DNA of 64,000 nucleotides, taken from NCBI GenBank assembly GCA_023898405.1, contig CP060221.1, positions 1,813,501 through 1,877,500 of the forward strand. The letters run 5' to 3'. This stretch comes from Myxococcales bacterium. GTDB taxonomy: Bacteria; Myxococcota; UBA727; JABDBI01. The notes beneath the pieces were generated by a model that searched no databases, had not been told where the DNA came from, and saw only the letters and a program-made list of their open reading frames with translations. The translations under genes were made by a program, and so were the position numbers. Below, one piece after another: positions 8,381 through 15,610 of this stretch; position 1 is the first letter of the stretch, and every line of letters starts with the position of its first letter.

Positions 8381-8674
8381 ATGACTGTTTACCTGCCACT
8401 GGAATGCCCGAGCTGTAAAGACACAAAATCCGTTGTTAAATTTGGCAAGAGCTCTAACAGCAAGCAACGCTACTGCTGTCAAAATGATAAATGCGATAGG
8501 AAAACTTTCATTGTCCGCTATGACAATAAGGGATGGCTTGCAGAAATTAGAGAAAAGATCCTTGATATGGCTATGAATGGGGCAGGAATTAGAGATACAT
8601 CGCGAGTGCTCTGCGTCTCCCAGAAAACTGTGATGTCCACATTAAAAAAAAGGCTGTGCGCTCACCCAAATTAA
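8381..8674 (+). CDS. IS1 InsA-like DNA-binding protein
   Basis: A 97-residue protein with an N-terminal zinc-binding pattern (ECPSCKD near residue 8 and a second pair of cysteines, CCQNDKC, around residues 32-38) and a C-terminal helix-turn-helix (GIRDTSRVLCVSQKTVMSTL), the arrangement of IS1 InsA. The 3' end runs into a run of eight A (8644-8651), the usual place for frameshifting into the transposase frame. In this copy the downstream insB frame is offset by +1, whereas canonical IS1 uses -1. Confidence 0.8.
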   Translation: MTVYLPLECPSCKDTKSVVKFGKSSNSKQRYCCQNDKCDRKTFIVRYDNKGWLAEIREKILDMAMNGAGIRDTSRVLCVSQKTVMSTLKKRLCAHPN

Positions 8675-8684
8675 CACGGCTGTC

Positions 8685-9129
8685 TTGTTTCGAAATGACT
8701 TGGCTTTTGATTCTGTAGACATCATCAAAGTTGACGAGGTAGAAGCGGACGAAATGTGGAGTTTTGTGCAGAATAAGAGCAATCAAAGATGGCTGTGGCA
8801 TGCCATTTCCCATGAAACTGGTGAAGTCTTGGCTTATGTAATTGATAGGCATCATGACGACGGATTGCTGAAATTAAAACAACTCCTGAAACCATTTGGA
8901 ATCGAACATTACTTCACTGACGGCTGGGGCGGGTACGAAAGACACATCTCATCGACATCTTTCTATTGGGAAAGAAAACACCCAAAAGATCGAACGAAAA
9001 CATTTAACTCTGCGAACAAGGATAAAGCGACTGGGGCGCAAAACTATTTGTTTTTCTAAGTCTGAAACCATGCATGACATTGTGCTTGGCTTGTTTATAA
9101 ATAGATATGAATTTGGGATCGCAATTTAG
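8685..9129 (+). pseudogene. IS1 InsB-like DDE transposase, frameshifted
   Basis: The first frame reads KVDEVEADEMWSFV, NQRWLWHAI, HETGEVLAYVID and FTDGWGGYERHIS, the IS1 transposase core. Near 8960 the reading frame shifts, and the remainder (LSIGKENTQKIERKHLTLR, then KSETMHDIVLGLFINRYEFG) is found in the next frame, ending at 9129. The first frame instead runs into unrelated sequence and stops at 9059. The transposase is therefore probably inactive, although the inverted repeats are intact. Confidence 0.78.
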
Positions 9130-9154
9130 AATTCAACAAATTTGCCGCACTACC

Positions 9155-9317
9155 GAAGATACGATTATTTTAAAAAGTATAACATTACCTCCAGTAAGCA
9201 AATTTAAAAGTCTTTTGGCAAAAGCTGAAAAAGCAGCTAAAAGTGCTGGTTTAAAAAAAAGATGATGTTGAAAAGGCCATCTCACAAACAAGAAAAAGTA
9301 AAAAGTCTAAAAAATGA
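9155..9317 (+). pseudogene. C-terminal remnant of an AbrB/MazE-like antitoxin
   Basis: Directly after the IS1 end the sequence reads TIILKSITLPPVSKFKSLLA, then KAAKSAGLKK. After a one-base slip in a run of A it continues DDVEKAISQTRKSK to a TGA at 9315-9317. The pattern 'aGlkkdDvekai...R' is typical of antitoxins encoded just before PIN-domain toxins. An ATG giving MKVML overlaps the stop, as such a toxin gene would, but it does not continue as a PIN domain. The N-terminus was lost at the IS1 junction. Assignment is by pattern only. Confidence 0.45.
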
Positions 9318-9401
9318 AAGTTATGCTTCCTAACCCTTGCATGAGAATAAAAGGCTATTGGCAACTGTTTTTTTGGCATACTTTAACAAAGTGAGGTCAC
9401 A

Positions 9402-9953
9402 ATGAAGACATGTAAAAACTTTATGGTTCTTGTTTTTTTATTATTTATAAGTTTATCTAGTCAAGCTAAAATAATTGGAATGCTAATGGATTGCGAAGAA
9501 AATCCAGTTAATATTTACGCCAAAAAAGCAGGCATTGATATTCTGATAAAAGTTGAAAAAAGTAAGAAGTTCATAGAATGTGTATTTCAAGCTGGTTCTG
9601 TTTTTGGTGACGATAAATTATTTAATGAAATCAAAGACAGCAATGATAAGCGGATAACATTATCATTATATGAATTTCAAAAAGATGGCAATCAATATAA
9701 CGGGCAAGCAGAAAATCAAGCATTTTTTGATGGTGAAAATTATGTTCACGAATTATCATTTAAAGATGAAATTTATAATAGTCTAACTGATCAAGATGGA
9801 CGTGATGAACTGTTTAAAAACGATAATGTTATCTTATTACTTTTACAAAGTTTAGATAAACGTGATTATGATTCAAATGTTGAACAAGTTCTGATAAAAA
9901 TTAATGAGTTAAAAGAAGATTATAAATTAGTTTATGAAGCAAAATTCAAATAA
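9402..9953 (+). CDS. Secreted protein of unknown function, 183 aa
   Basis: A signal peptide (FMVLVFLLFISLSSQA) is followed by about 160 hydrophilic, Asp/Lys-rich residues with a mix of predicted strands and helices. No family is recognised. GAGG lies nine bases before the ATG. It stands alone between the antitoxin remnant and the IS110 copy, whose tandem-repeat end begins 12 bases after the stop. It is one of several unrelated-looking small exported proteins in this part of the window. Confidence 0.65.
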   Translation: MKTCKNFMVLVFLLFISLSSQAKIIGMLMDCEENPVNIYAKKAGIDILIKVEKSKKFIECVFQAGSVFGDDKLFNEIKDSNDKRITLSLYEFQKDGNQYNGQAENQAFFDGENYVHELSFKDEIYNSLTDQDGRDELFKNDNVILLLLQSLDKRDYDSNVEQVLIKINELKEDYKLVYEAKFK

Positions 9954-9965
9954 CCGGTTGGCTTC

Positions 9966-10190
9966 TTCTAAATAAGTTCACATTGATGATTTCCGATTTA
10001 TGTCATTCTTATTCAAACTTCTATAAAACTTACACACTACTTCTAAATAAGTTCACATTGATGATTTCCGATTTATGTCATTCTTATTCAAACTTCTATA
10101 AAACTTACACACTACTTCTAAATAAGTTCACATTGATGATTTCCGATTTATGTCATTCTTATTCAAACTTCTATAAAACTTACACACTAC
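9966..10190. repeat. Three perfect tandem copies of a 75-bp unit
   Basis: Units at 9966-10040, 10041-10115 and 10116-10190 appear identical, each starting TTCTAAATAAGTTCACATTG. The unit occurs once in the second IS110 copy (about 61474-61548), so it belongs to the terminus of the element and was amplified in copy A. An open frame across the repeats is a by-product of the 75-base period (25 codons) and not a gene. Confidence 0.92.
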
Positions 10191-10370
10191 TTTAAAATTG
10201 AACACTCTTCTAAAACGGGATGATTATTCGTCTTCTGACAAACAATCTCACCAATGATATTATCGGTAGTTATGCTGACCAAGCTTATAATCGGGCATTT
10301 AGCACCAATGCTACGCCGGCCTTTAAAGTTGAGAGAAATTTGTTTTGTTATTGTAAAATTACTTCAATTA

Positions 10371-11777
10371 TTAGCAGGCCATCAGTTTATATCCAAGTTC
10401 TTGGGCTCGCCTCTCCAAGGATAGCAATTGTTTCGCTTTATACGCCTGTTCGTAGGCGAGTTGGCCAGCTTCGTTAAAACTCTTGCGCTCCCTCAGCATC
10501 GTATACAGGATCTTGGCAAGCTTGTGGGCAGTTGCTGTAATTGCTTTTGGAGCACCAAGTCTTGCCCGCATTCGACGGAAATAGGCGCCAAGGGCCGTTT
10601 TAGAGCGGTAGAGAGAATTGGCTGCCAGGCGCAGGGCTTGTGATGCTCGATTGGCAGTTGGCTTGCTCCTACTGCTCAAAACCTTTCCACCGGAGATTTT
10701 ATTGCCAGGGCAAAGGCCAAGCCAGGAAGCAAAGTGTTTCGAGCTTGGCCATTTTGACATATCGGTACCGGTTTCAGCCAGGATTTTTATAATGCTATTG
10801 GCTTCCAAACCAGGAATATCTGTGAGATTGACGTGAAGAATCTTTTCCAAAGTGATATCCGCTTCAAAGTGATAGGGGCTGGGATTGGATTTTGTTTTCC
10901 TCCGCGCTGTTCGCCGGTTTGTTGGAGATTCCTCCATCGAACTTGGAATCTCAGCTAGGGCTTCTTTTGCTCGTTCAGAAACTTGCCATTTCTTCAGCAT
11001 TTGCTCTACAGCATCTTCACATTCTAAAGCCTGCTGGTGGAAAAAATCATAAGCCTCAAGTGCGTGTTTCAAGGCTAGTAGATGCTCTTGCCGATAGTTG
11101 CCATCGAGAGCTTTGGCTATTTCCTTTTCTTCTTTTTTGCATCGGCAATCTCGATATTTGGCCAAGGCTACTGGATTTCGCTCGCCAGAGACTATCGCCC
11201 GAATGATGCTCATCCCTGTAACACCGGTAATGTCTGTTACCACGTGGTTGAGTTGAAGATTCATTTGCACCAGAGCTTTATGCATCAATTGTACTTGCTG
11301 CGATGCCAACTCAAATAAACGGCTTCTCTGTCTTACATACCCACGGAATATCACCCCTTCGTCATCAGGGCGAAACGAACCTCGCAGTAACCCATAGGCG
11401 TGTAACTGTTGAATCCATTGGCAATCCTTCACGTCTGTTTTTCTACCTGGCACCGTTTTGAGGTAGTATGCATTTACTAGCATGACGTCTATGCCAGCTT
11501 GGGCCAAAATATCATAAACCGGGATCCAGTACACACCTGTGGACTCCATCGCTACGCTCTGGATACCATTTTGTTGGATCCACCTCAGCATATTTTTGAG
11601 ATCTTCTGTGAAAGTCAGATATTCGCGTATCTCTTGGTGACCGTCGGCAAAACCAATACAAATAAATACAGACCTAGAGCCAATGTCTATGCCAGCAACA
11701 CATGGATTCATGGGTGTTAGCCTAAAAGCAGATGAGGGTTGAGATTTTGGATATTTCTTGTTACTTCTCTTTGTCAT
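10371..11777 (-). CDS. IS110-family transposase (DEDD recombinase)
   Basis: A 468-residue recombinase that moves the element through a circular intermediate. The N-terminal RuvC-like DEDD domain shows VAGIDIGSRSVFICIG (first Asp), VAMESTGVYW (Glu) and GRKTDVKDCQW (paired Asp). The C-terminal Transposase_20 domain shows LTDIPGLEANSIIKILAETG and FASWLGLCPGNKISGGK with the conserved Ser just after. The protein is the same as that of copy B. The start at ATG 11777 follows AGAGG. Upstream in-frame codons lie in the non-coding end, which differs from copy B by a one-base indel in a T run. Confidence 0.95.
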   Translation of the reverse strand: MTKRSNKKYPKSQPSSAFRLTPMNPCVAGIDIGSRSVFICIGFADGHQEIREYLTFTEDLKNMLRWIQQNGIQSVAMESTGVYWIPVYDILAQAGIDVMLVNAYYLKTVPGRKTDVKDCQWIQQLHAYGLLRGSFRPDDEGVIFRGYVRQRSRLFELASQQVQLMHKALVQMNLQLNHVVTDITGVTGMSIIRAIVSGERNPVALAKYRDCRCKKEEKEIAKALDGNYRQEHLLALKHALEAYDFFHQQALECEDAVEQMLKKWQVSERAKEALAEIPSSMEESPTNRRTARRKTKSNPSPYHFEADITLEKILHVNLTDIPGLEANSIIKILAETGTDMSKWPSSKHFASWLGLCPGNKISGGKVLSSRSKPTANRASQALRLAANSLYRSKTALGAYFRRMRARLGAPKAITATAHKLAKILYTMLRERKSFNEAGQLAYEQAYKAKQLLSLERRAQELGYKLMAC

Positions 11778-11912
11778 GAAAAAACCTCTTGCATGATCGG
11801 TTGTTGTTAAGTCGTTCATACAAGGGGTTATTACTTTTATGCAGGCCCATCCGGGCTATGCTAGGTCAACACTTATTTTTAGACATTGCCAAGGATGCAG
11901 GCCTGGTGGGGA

Positions 11913-12082
11913 GCTTATAAGTAGTATAAACCGCTTTTTTTGAAAACACCCATCTAACGAAACCCAGGAATTTGGAGCCAAAACAGCATTACTAATCTTA
12001 AGAGTTTTCATAATTTCTTTTATGAGTTCTTGGGCCTGCTCAAAAACCAGGTGCAAAGCCAAAAAATATCTTGATTGGCGGC
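11913..12082. repeat. ~170-bp direct repeat, copy 1
   Basis: GCTTATAAGTAGTATAAACC... through ...TTGATTGGCGGC recurs at 12949-13116 with only a few mismatches. Copy 1 starts exactly at the end of IS110 copy A; copy 2 has no IS there and so shows the unoccupied insertion site. The open frame on the minus strand through copy 1 is not conserved in copy 2, which has a stop, so it is probably not a gene. Confidence 0.85.
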
Positions 12083-12146
12083 ATTTGAATAAGGCTATCG
12101 CTCGCTAAGCCTATCCTATACTGCACTACGGCTCTTAATTTATTTT

Positions 12147-12806
12147 TTAGCCATCGCTTTGCTGCGAATGTTCAGAAGTTAAGACCTTGAGTAATTCTGG
12201 AGCCTGGTATGAAGGAGGCTTATCATCACCAAATATTTTTTGAGCACTTTCCTGACTCATAAACTCTTTTAAAAATGTTAAATCTTCTAATGTCACGGGA
12301 GTAATAGGAATACTAAAATTTGTTGTATGAGTTTTATTAGTTGTTTTTTCTTCGATACCTTTATGTACAAACCATAAAGAAGATGATGAGTCATCGAACC
12401 TTAATTCCCATATTTTTAAGAAGAAGCTTTCCGGGAAGCTTGTATCTTTTTTTCTTAGCAAATATTTGTGCAAAAAAACAATGTTATTTTTAAGTATTAA
12501 TCCTGTTTTACTTGATGACTGATTTAGCGAGTGACCGTTGATGTTTAGTGTGTTTTTAATGTAGTTATTTATATTTAATTTTTTTTTACAGTAAAAAAAA
12601 CTATTTTTTTCGAGTTTGATATGGTTTTTCTTTGCTTGCAATAGCAGTGATTCGTCTAACAGTATTTCATTGAATTTTTTTATAGCAATTCCTACTTCTT
12701 TTTGTGGTATTTCTTTGGTGTATTTTAGTGGTTGATTATTGTGGTTAAAACAAAAGCTTGTCAGGTGGATAGTTATTAAAAAGAAAAAAGTAAGTATTTT
12801 TTTCAT
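12147..12806 (-). CDS. Secreted protein of unknown function, 219 aa
   Basis: A signal peptide (MKKILTFFFLITIHLTSFCF) precedes a Lys/Asn-rich mature part of about 200 residues with no recognised domain. AGGA stands before the ATG. The gene is bracketed by the ~170-bp direct repeats (11913-12082 and 12949-13116). Its last codons (SEHSQQSDG) overlap a CGCTTTGCTGCG motif that resembles a short repeat near 49.6 and 54.5 kb, so the 3' end may have been altered by a repeat insertion. Confidence 0.62.
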   Translation of the reverse strand: MKKILTFFFLITIHLTSFCFNHNNQPLKYTKEIPQKEVGIAIKKFNEILLDESLLLQAKKNHIKLEKNSFFYCKKKLNINNYIKNTLNINGHSLNQSSSKTGLILKNNIVFLHKYLLRKKDTSFPESFFLKIWELRFDDSSSSLWFVHKGIEEKTTNKTHTTNFSIPITPVTLEDLTFLKEFMSQESAQKIFGDDKPPSYQAPELLKVLTSEHSQQSDG

Positions 12807-12948
12807 GCTTAATTCCTGTTTAAAAAATAATTAATCTAAAAATATAAAGCAGTTAAAAGGTGTTTGTATTATGTGCTTTTTTATGCTCAATAATATTTTT
12901 ATGTCGCTGCCCTAAAAAAATACGTTGCACAAAAATTCCTGGCAAGTG

Positions 12949-13116
12949 CTTATAAGTAGTATAAACCGCTTTTTTTGAAAATACCCATCTAACGAAACCA
13001 GTAATTTGAAGCAAAAACAGCATTACTAATCTTAAGAGTTTTCATAATTTCTTTTATGAGTTCTTGGGCCTGCTCAAAAACCAGGTGCAAAGCCAAAAAA
13101 TATCTTGATTGGCGGC
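12949..13116. repeat. ~170-bp direct repeat, copy 2
   Basis: Second copy of the repeat at 11913-12082, here preceded by CAAGT and containing the uninterrupted CTTATAAG site used by IS110 copy A in the first copy. The spacing between copies is 1036 bases and the segment between them holds one secreted-protein gene. Confidence 0.85.
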
Positions 13117-13438
13117 GATAACTTGATACAGAAGAGTATTTTCAGGCCGATGCCTTTCATACGTTTTAGAGTTATTGATCGATCGCGGACATGTGCTCAT
13201 TTAAGAGCTTTCCCATACGATTACCTGGACGGTCTAGCAAAAACAACCGCTATCGGTCATTTGACCGAGGATTAACTGGTCATAACTCATCCAACCATGG
13301 CAAATAATTATTTAAAAAACGATCGTTTAAATTAAAAATAAATTTCACCGAAAATCATTGATATTACAATAATTTTCGTTGTATTTTTAAGCAGTTAATG
13401 AGGTTTTCAGCGAATTTGAGGAAAAGCGTAACATGACC
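13117..13438. other. Intergenic, no gene seen
   Basis: Apart from a small palindrome CGGTCATTTGACCG at 13254-13267, I see no coding, RNA or repeat signal. The base composition of the left half is less AT-rich than its neighbours, so it may be debris of an imported segment together with the recombinase gene. Confidence 0.4.
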
Positions 13439-14056
13439 CTAATTCTGTTGCTCAATTAGTTTTATTCCATCACTTCTAAGTTCGCCCTGGGGAGAAACAT
13501 GCCTATAAAGCGTCTGACGGCTGATAGATAGCTCTTTACAAAGTTCGCCAACCTTTGTTTCAACCTTACCCATAGCTGCCTGAGCTAGACGAAGCTTTGC
13601 GGATGTCATCCTAAACGGGGCTCCACCCTTTCGCCCCCGGACTCGGGCTGACTCAAGACCCGCTTTGGTACGTTCAGAGATTAGCTCTCGTTCAAATTCT
13701 GCCAACGCGGCAAAAATACCAAAGACCAATTTTCCTGAAGAAGTCGTCGTATCAACAGCTGATCCATGGCCTGATAACACTTTAAAACCTATACCTTGCT
13801 CGGTTAGCTCGTGCACCGTATTAACCAGATGCTTTAAGGAACGACCCAGTCTATCAAGTCGCCAAACAACCAATACGTCGCCTTTACGCAAAGCCTTTAA
13901 TGCGCCATTGAGCCCCAATCGTTCATCAAGCTTGCCTGATGCTTCATCGCTATAAATATTTTTTTCTTCGACACCAGCATTAATCAACGCATCGCGCTGA
14001 AGATCTAGTTTTTGCGAACCATCTGCTTTCGAAACCCTCATATAACCTATCAACAT
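13439..14056 (-). CDS. Serine recombinase (resolvase/invertase family)
   Basis: A site-specific recombinase of about 205 residues with an N-terminal catalytic resolvase domain. GYMRVSKADGSQ contains the nucleophilic Ser, and DVLVVWRLDRLGRSLKHL and FERELISERTKAGLE are the conserved arginine-containing motifs of Tn3-type resolvases. The C-terminal helix-turn-helix is VGELCKELSISRQTLYRHV. ATG at 14056 is preferred because AGGTGA precedes it; an in-frame GTG at 14065 is possible. Its composition is richer in GC than the surrounding genes, suggesting horizontal transfer. No Tn3 transposase or inverted repeat is present nearby; it may be a remnant of a plasmid or transposon together with hicAB. Confidence 0.9.
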   Translation of the reverse strand: MLIGYMRVSKADGSQKLDLQRDALINAGVEEKNIYSDEASGKLDERLGLNGALKALRKGDVLVVWRLDRLGRSLKHLVNTVHELTEQGIGFKVLSGHGSAVDTTTSSGKLVFGIFAALAEFERELISERTKAGLESARVRGRKGGAPFRMTSAKLRLAQAAMGKVETKVGELCKELSISRQTLYRHVSPQGELRSDGIKLIEQQN

Positions 14057-14200
14057 ATCTGTCACCTAAACCATCGTTTATAGAACAACCAAGAAATGAC
14101 CAAAATTCAAGCAAATTACCGCTCCATATACCGTAATATAATCTATGCTCTATGAAGGGTGCAATATAAGTTATCGAACTATTACACTTTTTTATGATTA

Positions 14201-14234
14201 TTGACACCAAATAGATCACCAAGTATAGTTGGTG
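14201..14234 (+). promoter_or_regulatory. hicAB promoter and overlapping palindromic operator
   Basis: TTGACA (14201-14206), 17-base spacer, TATAGT (14224-14229): a near-consensus sigma-70 promoter. Its -10 region is overlapped by an inverted repeat CACCAA (14217-14222) / TTGGTG (14229-14234), and a further ACACCAA lies at 14204-14210. The palindrome is well placed for repression by the HTH domain of HicB. Confidence 0.8.
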
Positions 14235-14265
14235 TTGAGTTGTTATAAAACATTCAGGGTTTGCC

Positions 14266-14442
14266 ATGCCTTTAAGCGGCAAAGAAATGCAGAAGAAATA
14301 TGAGAAGGCTGGCTGGGAAAAACTTCGCCAAAGAGGTTCTCATGTGTTCATGAAAAAGGGCGAGGAGCGAGAAACTATTCCCATGCACAAAGAGCTAAGC
14401 AAGGGCTTAGAAAAATACCTTCTCAAGAGGTTAGGTGAGTAA
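14266..14442 (+). CDS. hicA: HicA-family mRNA interferase toxin
   Basis: A 58-residue toxin with the double-stranded-RNA-binding-like fold of HicA, which cleaves mRNA when not bound by HicB. The catalytic histidine is His26 in RQRGSHVFMKK, followed by TIPMHKELSKG and a C-terminal helix, the standard HicA order. It is about the usual length (55-65 residues). The stop codon overlaps the ribosome-binding region of the antitoxin gene, whose ATG begins two bases later, so translation is coupled. Expression should be controlled by the palindromic promoter just upstream. Confidence 0.9.
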   Translation: MPLSGKEMQKKYEKAGWEKLRQRGSHVFMKKGEERETIPMHKELSKGLEKYLLKRLGE

Positions 14443-14443
14443 T

Positions 14444-14872
14444 ATGCGATACCATTTTAAAGTTCACAAAGAAAATAAAGGATACTGGGCGGAATGTGTT
14501 GAGCTCAAGGGTTGTATTACCCAAGCTGATACAAAAAAAGAACTTCAACAAAACGCGGAAGAAGCCTTAAACCTTTATCTTGACGAGCCTGAATCGTCAA
14601 AAGAGATATTTCCAGAACCCAAAAAATTCGTCCGAGGAAAAGAGGTTTTTGATGTTCCAGTCAATCCAAAAATTGCTTTTGCTATGGCTTTGCGACAAGA
14701 ACGTATCAAAAATCATATGACTCAAGGCCAGGTGGCAAAGAAGTTGGGGCTGAAAAATCCGTATAGTTATCAGCGCTTGGAAAACAGCAAGACAGCAAAC
14801 CCCTCTCTTATGACCATCGCCTCAATAAAGTCAATATTCCCAAATCTAAACTTTGATTTGCTCATAGCCTGA
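14444..14872 (+). CDS. hicB: HicB-family antitoxin with C-terminal HTH
   Basis: A 142-residue antitoxin. Residues ~1-60 form the HicB degraded-RNase H-like domain (MRYHFKVHKENKGYWAECVE, GCITQADTKKELQQNAEEAL). Residues ~80-140 form a Cro/C1-type helix-turn-helix (MTQGQVAKKLGLKNPYSYQR). The domain pair lets it neutralise HicA and repress the operon at the palindrome over the -10 box. AGGTGAG sets the ATG at 14444; a GTG at 14435 is also in frame. Confidence 0.9.
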   Translation: MRYHFKVHKENKGYWAECVELKGCITQADTKKELQQNAEEALNLYLDEPESSKEIFPEPKKFVRGKEVFDVPVNPKIAFAMALRQERIKNHMTQGQVAKKLGLKNPYSYQRLENSKTANPSLMTIASIKSIFPNLNFDLLIA

Positions 14873-15079
14873 AAACAATTGTCTTAGTTAACTCTAAGAA
14901 GTGGTGAACACAATTGTTAAACAAGGAAATTTTTGAGTCTAATGTGACACTTTTTGGGCCACCTTCAACTGCCTCGTTGGGGTATACTCCAAACGAACAG
15001 ATCTTTTTTTTAAGGTTAAAATTTTTGAAGAGGTTTGATGGTTCTGATGGTAAATTTTAAGTAACCAGAGGGGGATTTC

Positions 15080-15511
15080 GTGAAAAATCTTTTAAGTTTT
15101 GTAGTTTTGGTTTTTGTTTCTTCAATCTCTTTAGCTTTACACACATATGGTGAAGCTGACGATGTTCTTCCCATCCCAGTTCCCGGTAGTCAGGATCCTT
15201 GGGCTCCACCAATTTATTCTGGTCAACTCCATTTCAGCGAGTTATCCAGAGAAATGTCTTTCGAGGCTTATGATGGCCTTGAGTTTTGGCTAATTGAGGA
15301 CAATGGTTATATTAGGCCACTGGAAGAATCTGAGTCGGTCGATCATCAGAGATTGATCAATGCCAAAGATAAAAATGTTCGTATTCAAGGGGAATTTTTT
15401 TCTCCGCCGGCCAGCAACTCTCGCTTGGATAATTGTCCAATTAATGATGATGGAGAGTGTCTACGAAGAACAAGCCGTTTAAAGGTGACACAACTTGAAA
15501 TTTTGAATTAG
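15080..15511 (+). CDS. Small secreted protein, unknown function
   Basis: A 143-residue protein starting at GTG behind GAGGGGG. The signal peptide is LLSFVVLVFVSSISLALH. The mature part is acidic, has two cysteines near the C-terminus (DNCPINDDGECLRR) and contains predicted strands. No family is recognised. It is monocistronic and closed by a hairpin terminator 22 bases after the stop. Confidence 0.68.
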   Translation: MKNLLSFVVLVFVSSISLALHTYGEADDVLPIPVPGSQDPWAPPIYSGQLHFSELSREMSFEAYDGLEFWLIEDNGYIRPLEESESVDHQRLINAKDKNVRIQGEFFSPPASNSRLDNCPINDDGECLRRTSRLKVTQLEILN

Positions 15512-15532
15512 CGGTAACCAAGCAATAAAAAA

Positions 15533-15559
15533 AGGTCACTTATCCAGTGACCGTTTTTC
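15533..15559 (+). terminator. Intrinsic terminator
   Basis: GGTCAC and GTGACC (15534-15539, 15547-15552) form a 6-bp stem with a 7-base loop, preceded by a run of A and followed by GTTTTTCT. The A and T runs make it potentially bidirectional, serving the small secreted-protein gene. Confidence 0.8.
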
Positions 15560-15610
15560 TAATTTGTCATGCAATTTGAAAGTCCATAATGAAAATTATG
15601 ACAATTCTTA

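Larger units (their letters stand above)
8292..9154 (+). mobile_element. IS1-family insertion sequence
   Basis: An 863-bp element with 23-bp inverted repeats differing at one base (GGTAGTGCTGCAAATTTGTT... at 8292-8314, complement at 9132-9154). It carries an insA-like and an insB-like frame. The left neighbour is an ISAs1 fragment and the right neighbour an unrelated antitoxin remnant, and no convincing target duplication is seen, so an adjacent deletion probably followed insertion. Confidence 0.85.
9965..11921 (-). mobile_element. IS110-family element, copy A (with triplicated 75-bp end)
   Basis: Near-identical, in inverted orientation, to copy B at 59741-61548. The element runs from the CTTATAAG palindrome at its transposase-upstream end (11914-11921) to TTTAGAAG at the other end (9965). 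The upstream non-coding end is ~140 bases and the downstream one ~400 bases here against 256 in copy B; the difference is two extra copies of a 75-bp unit. No terminal inverted repeats are seen, as expected for IS110. Confidence 0.88.

Noticed and set aside
9966..10190. CRISPR array or a 70-codon protein over the tandem repeats
   Set aside because: The 75-bp units abut without spacers and belong to the IS110 end; the open frame only reflects a period divisible by three.
11856..12062. Small minus-strand ORF next to IS110 copy A
   Set aside because: It straddles the IS end and the direct repeat, and the second copy of the repeat has a stop in the same frame.
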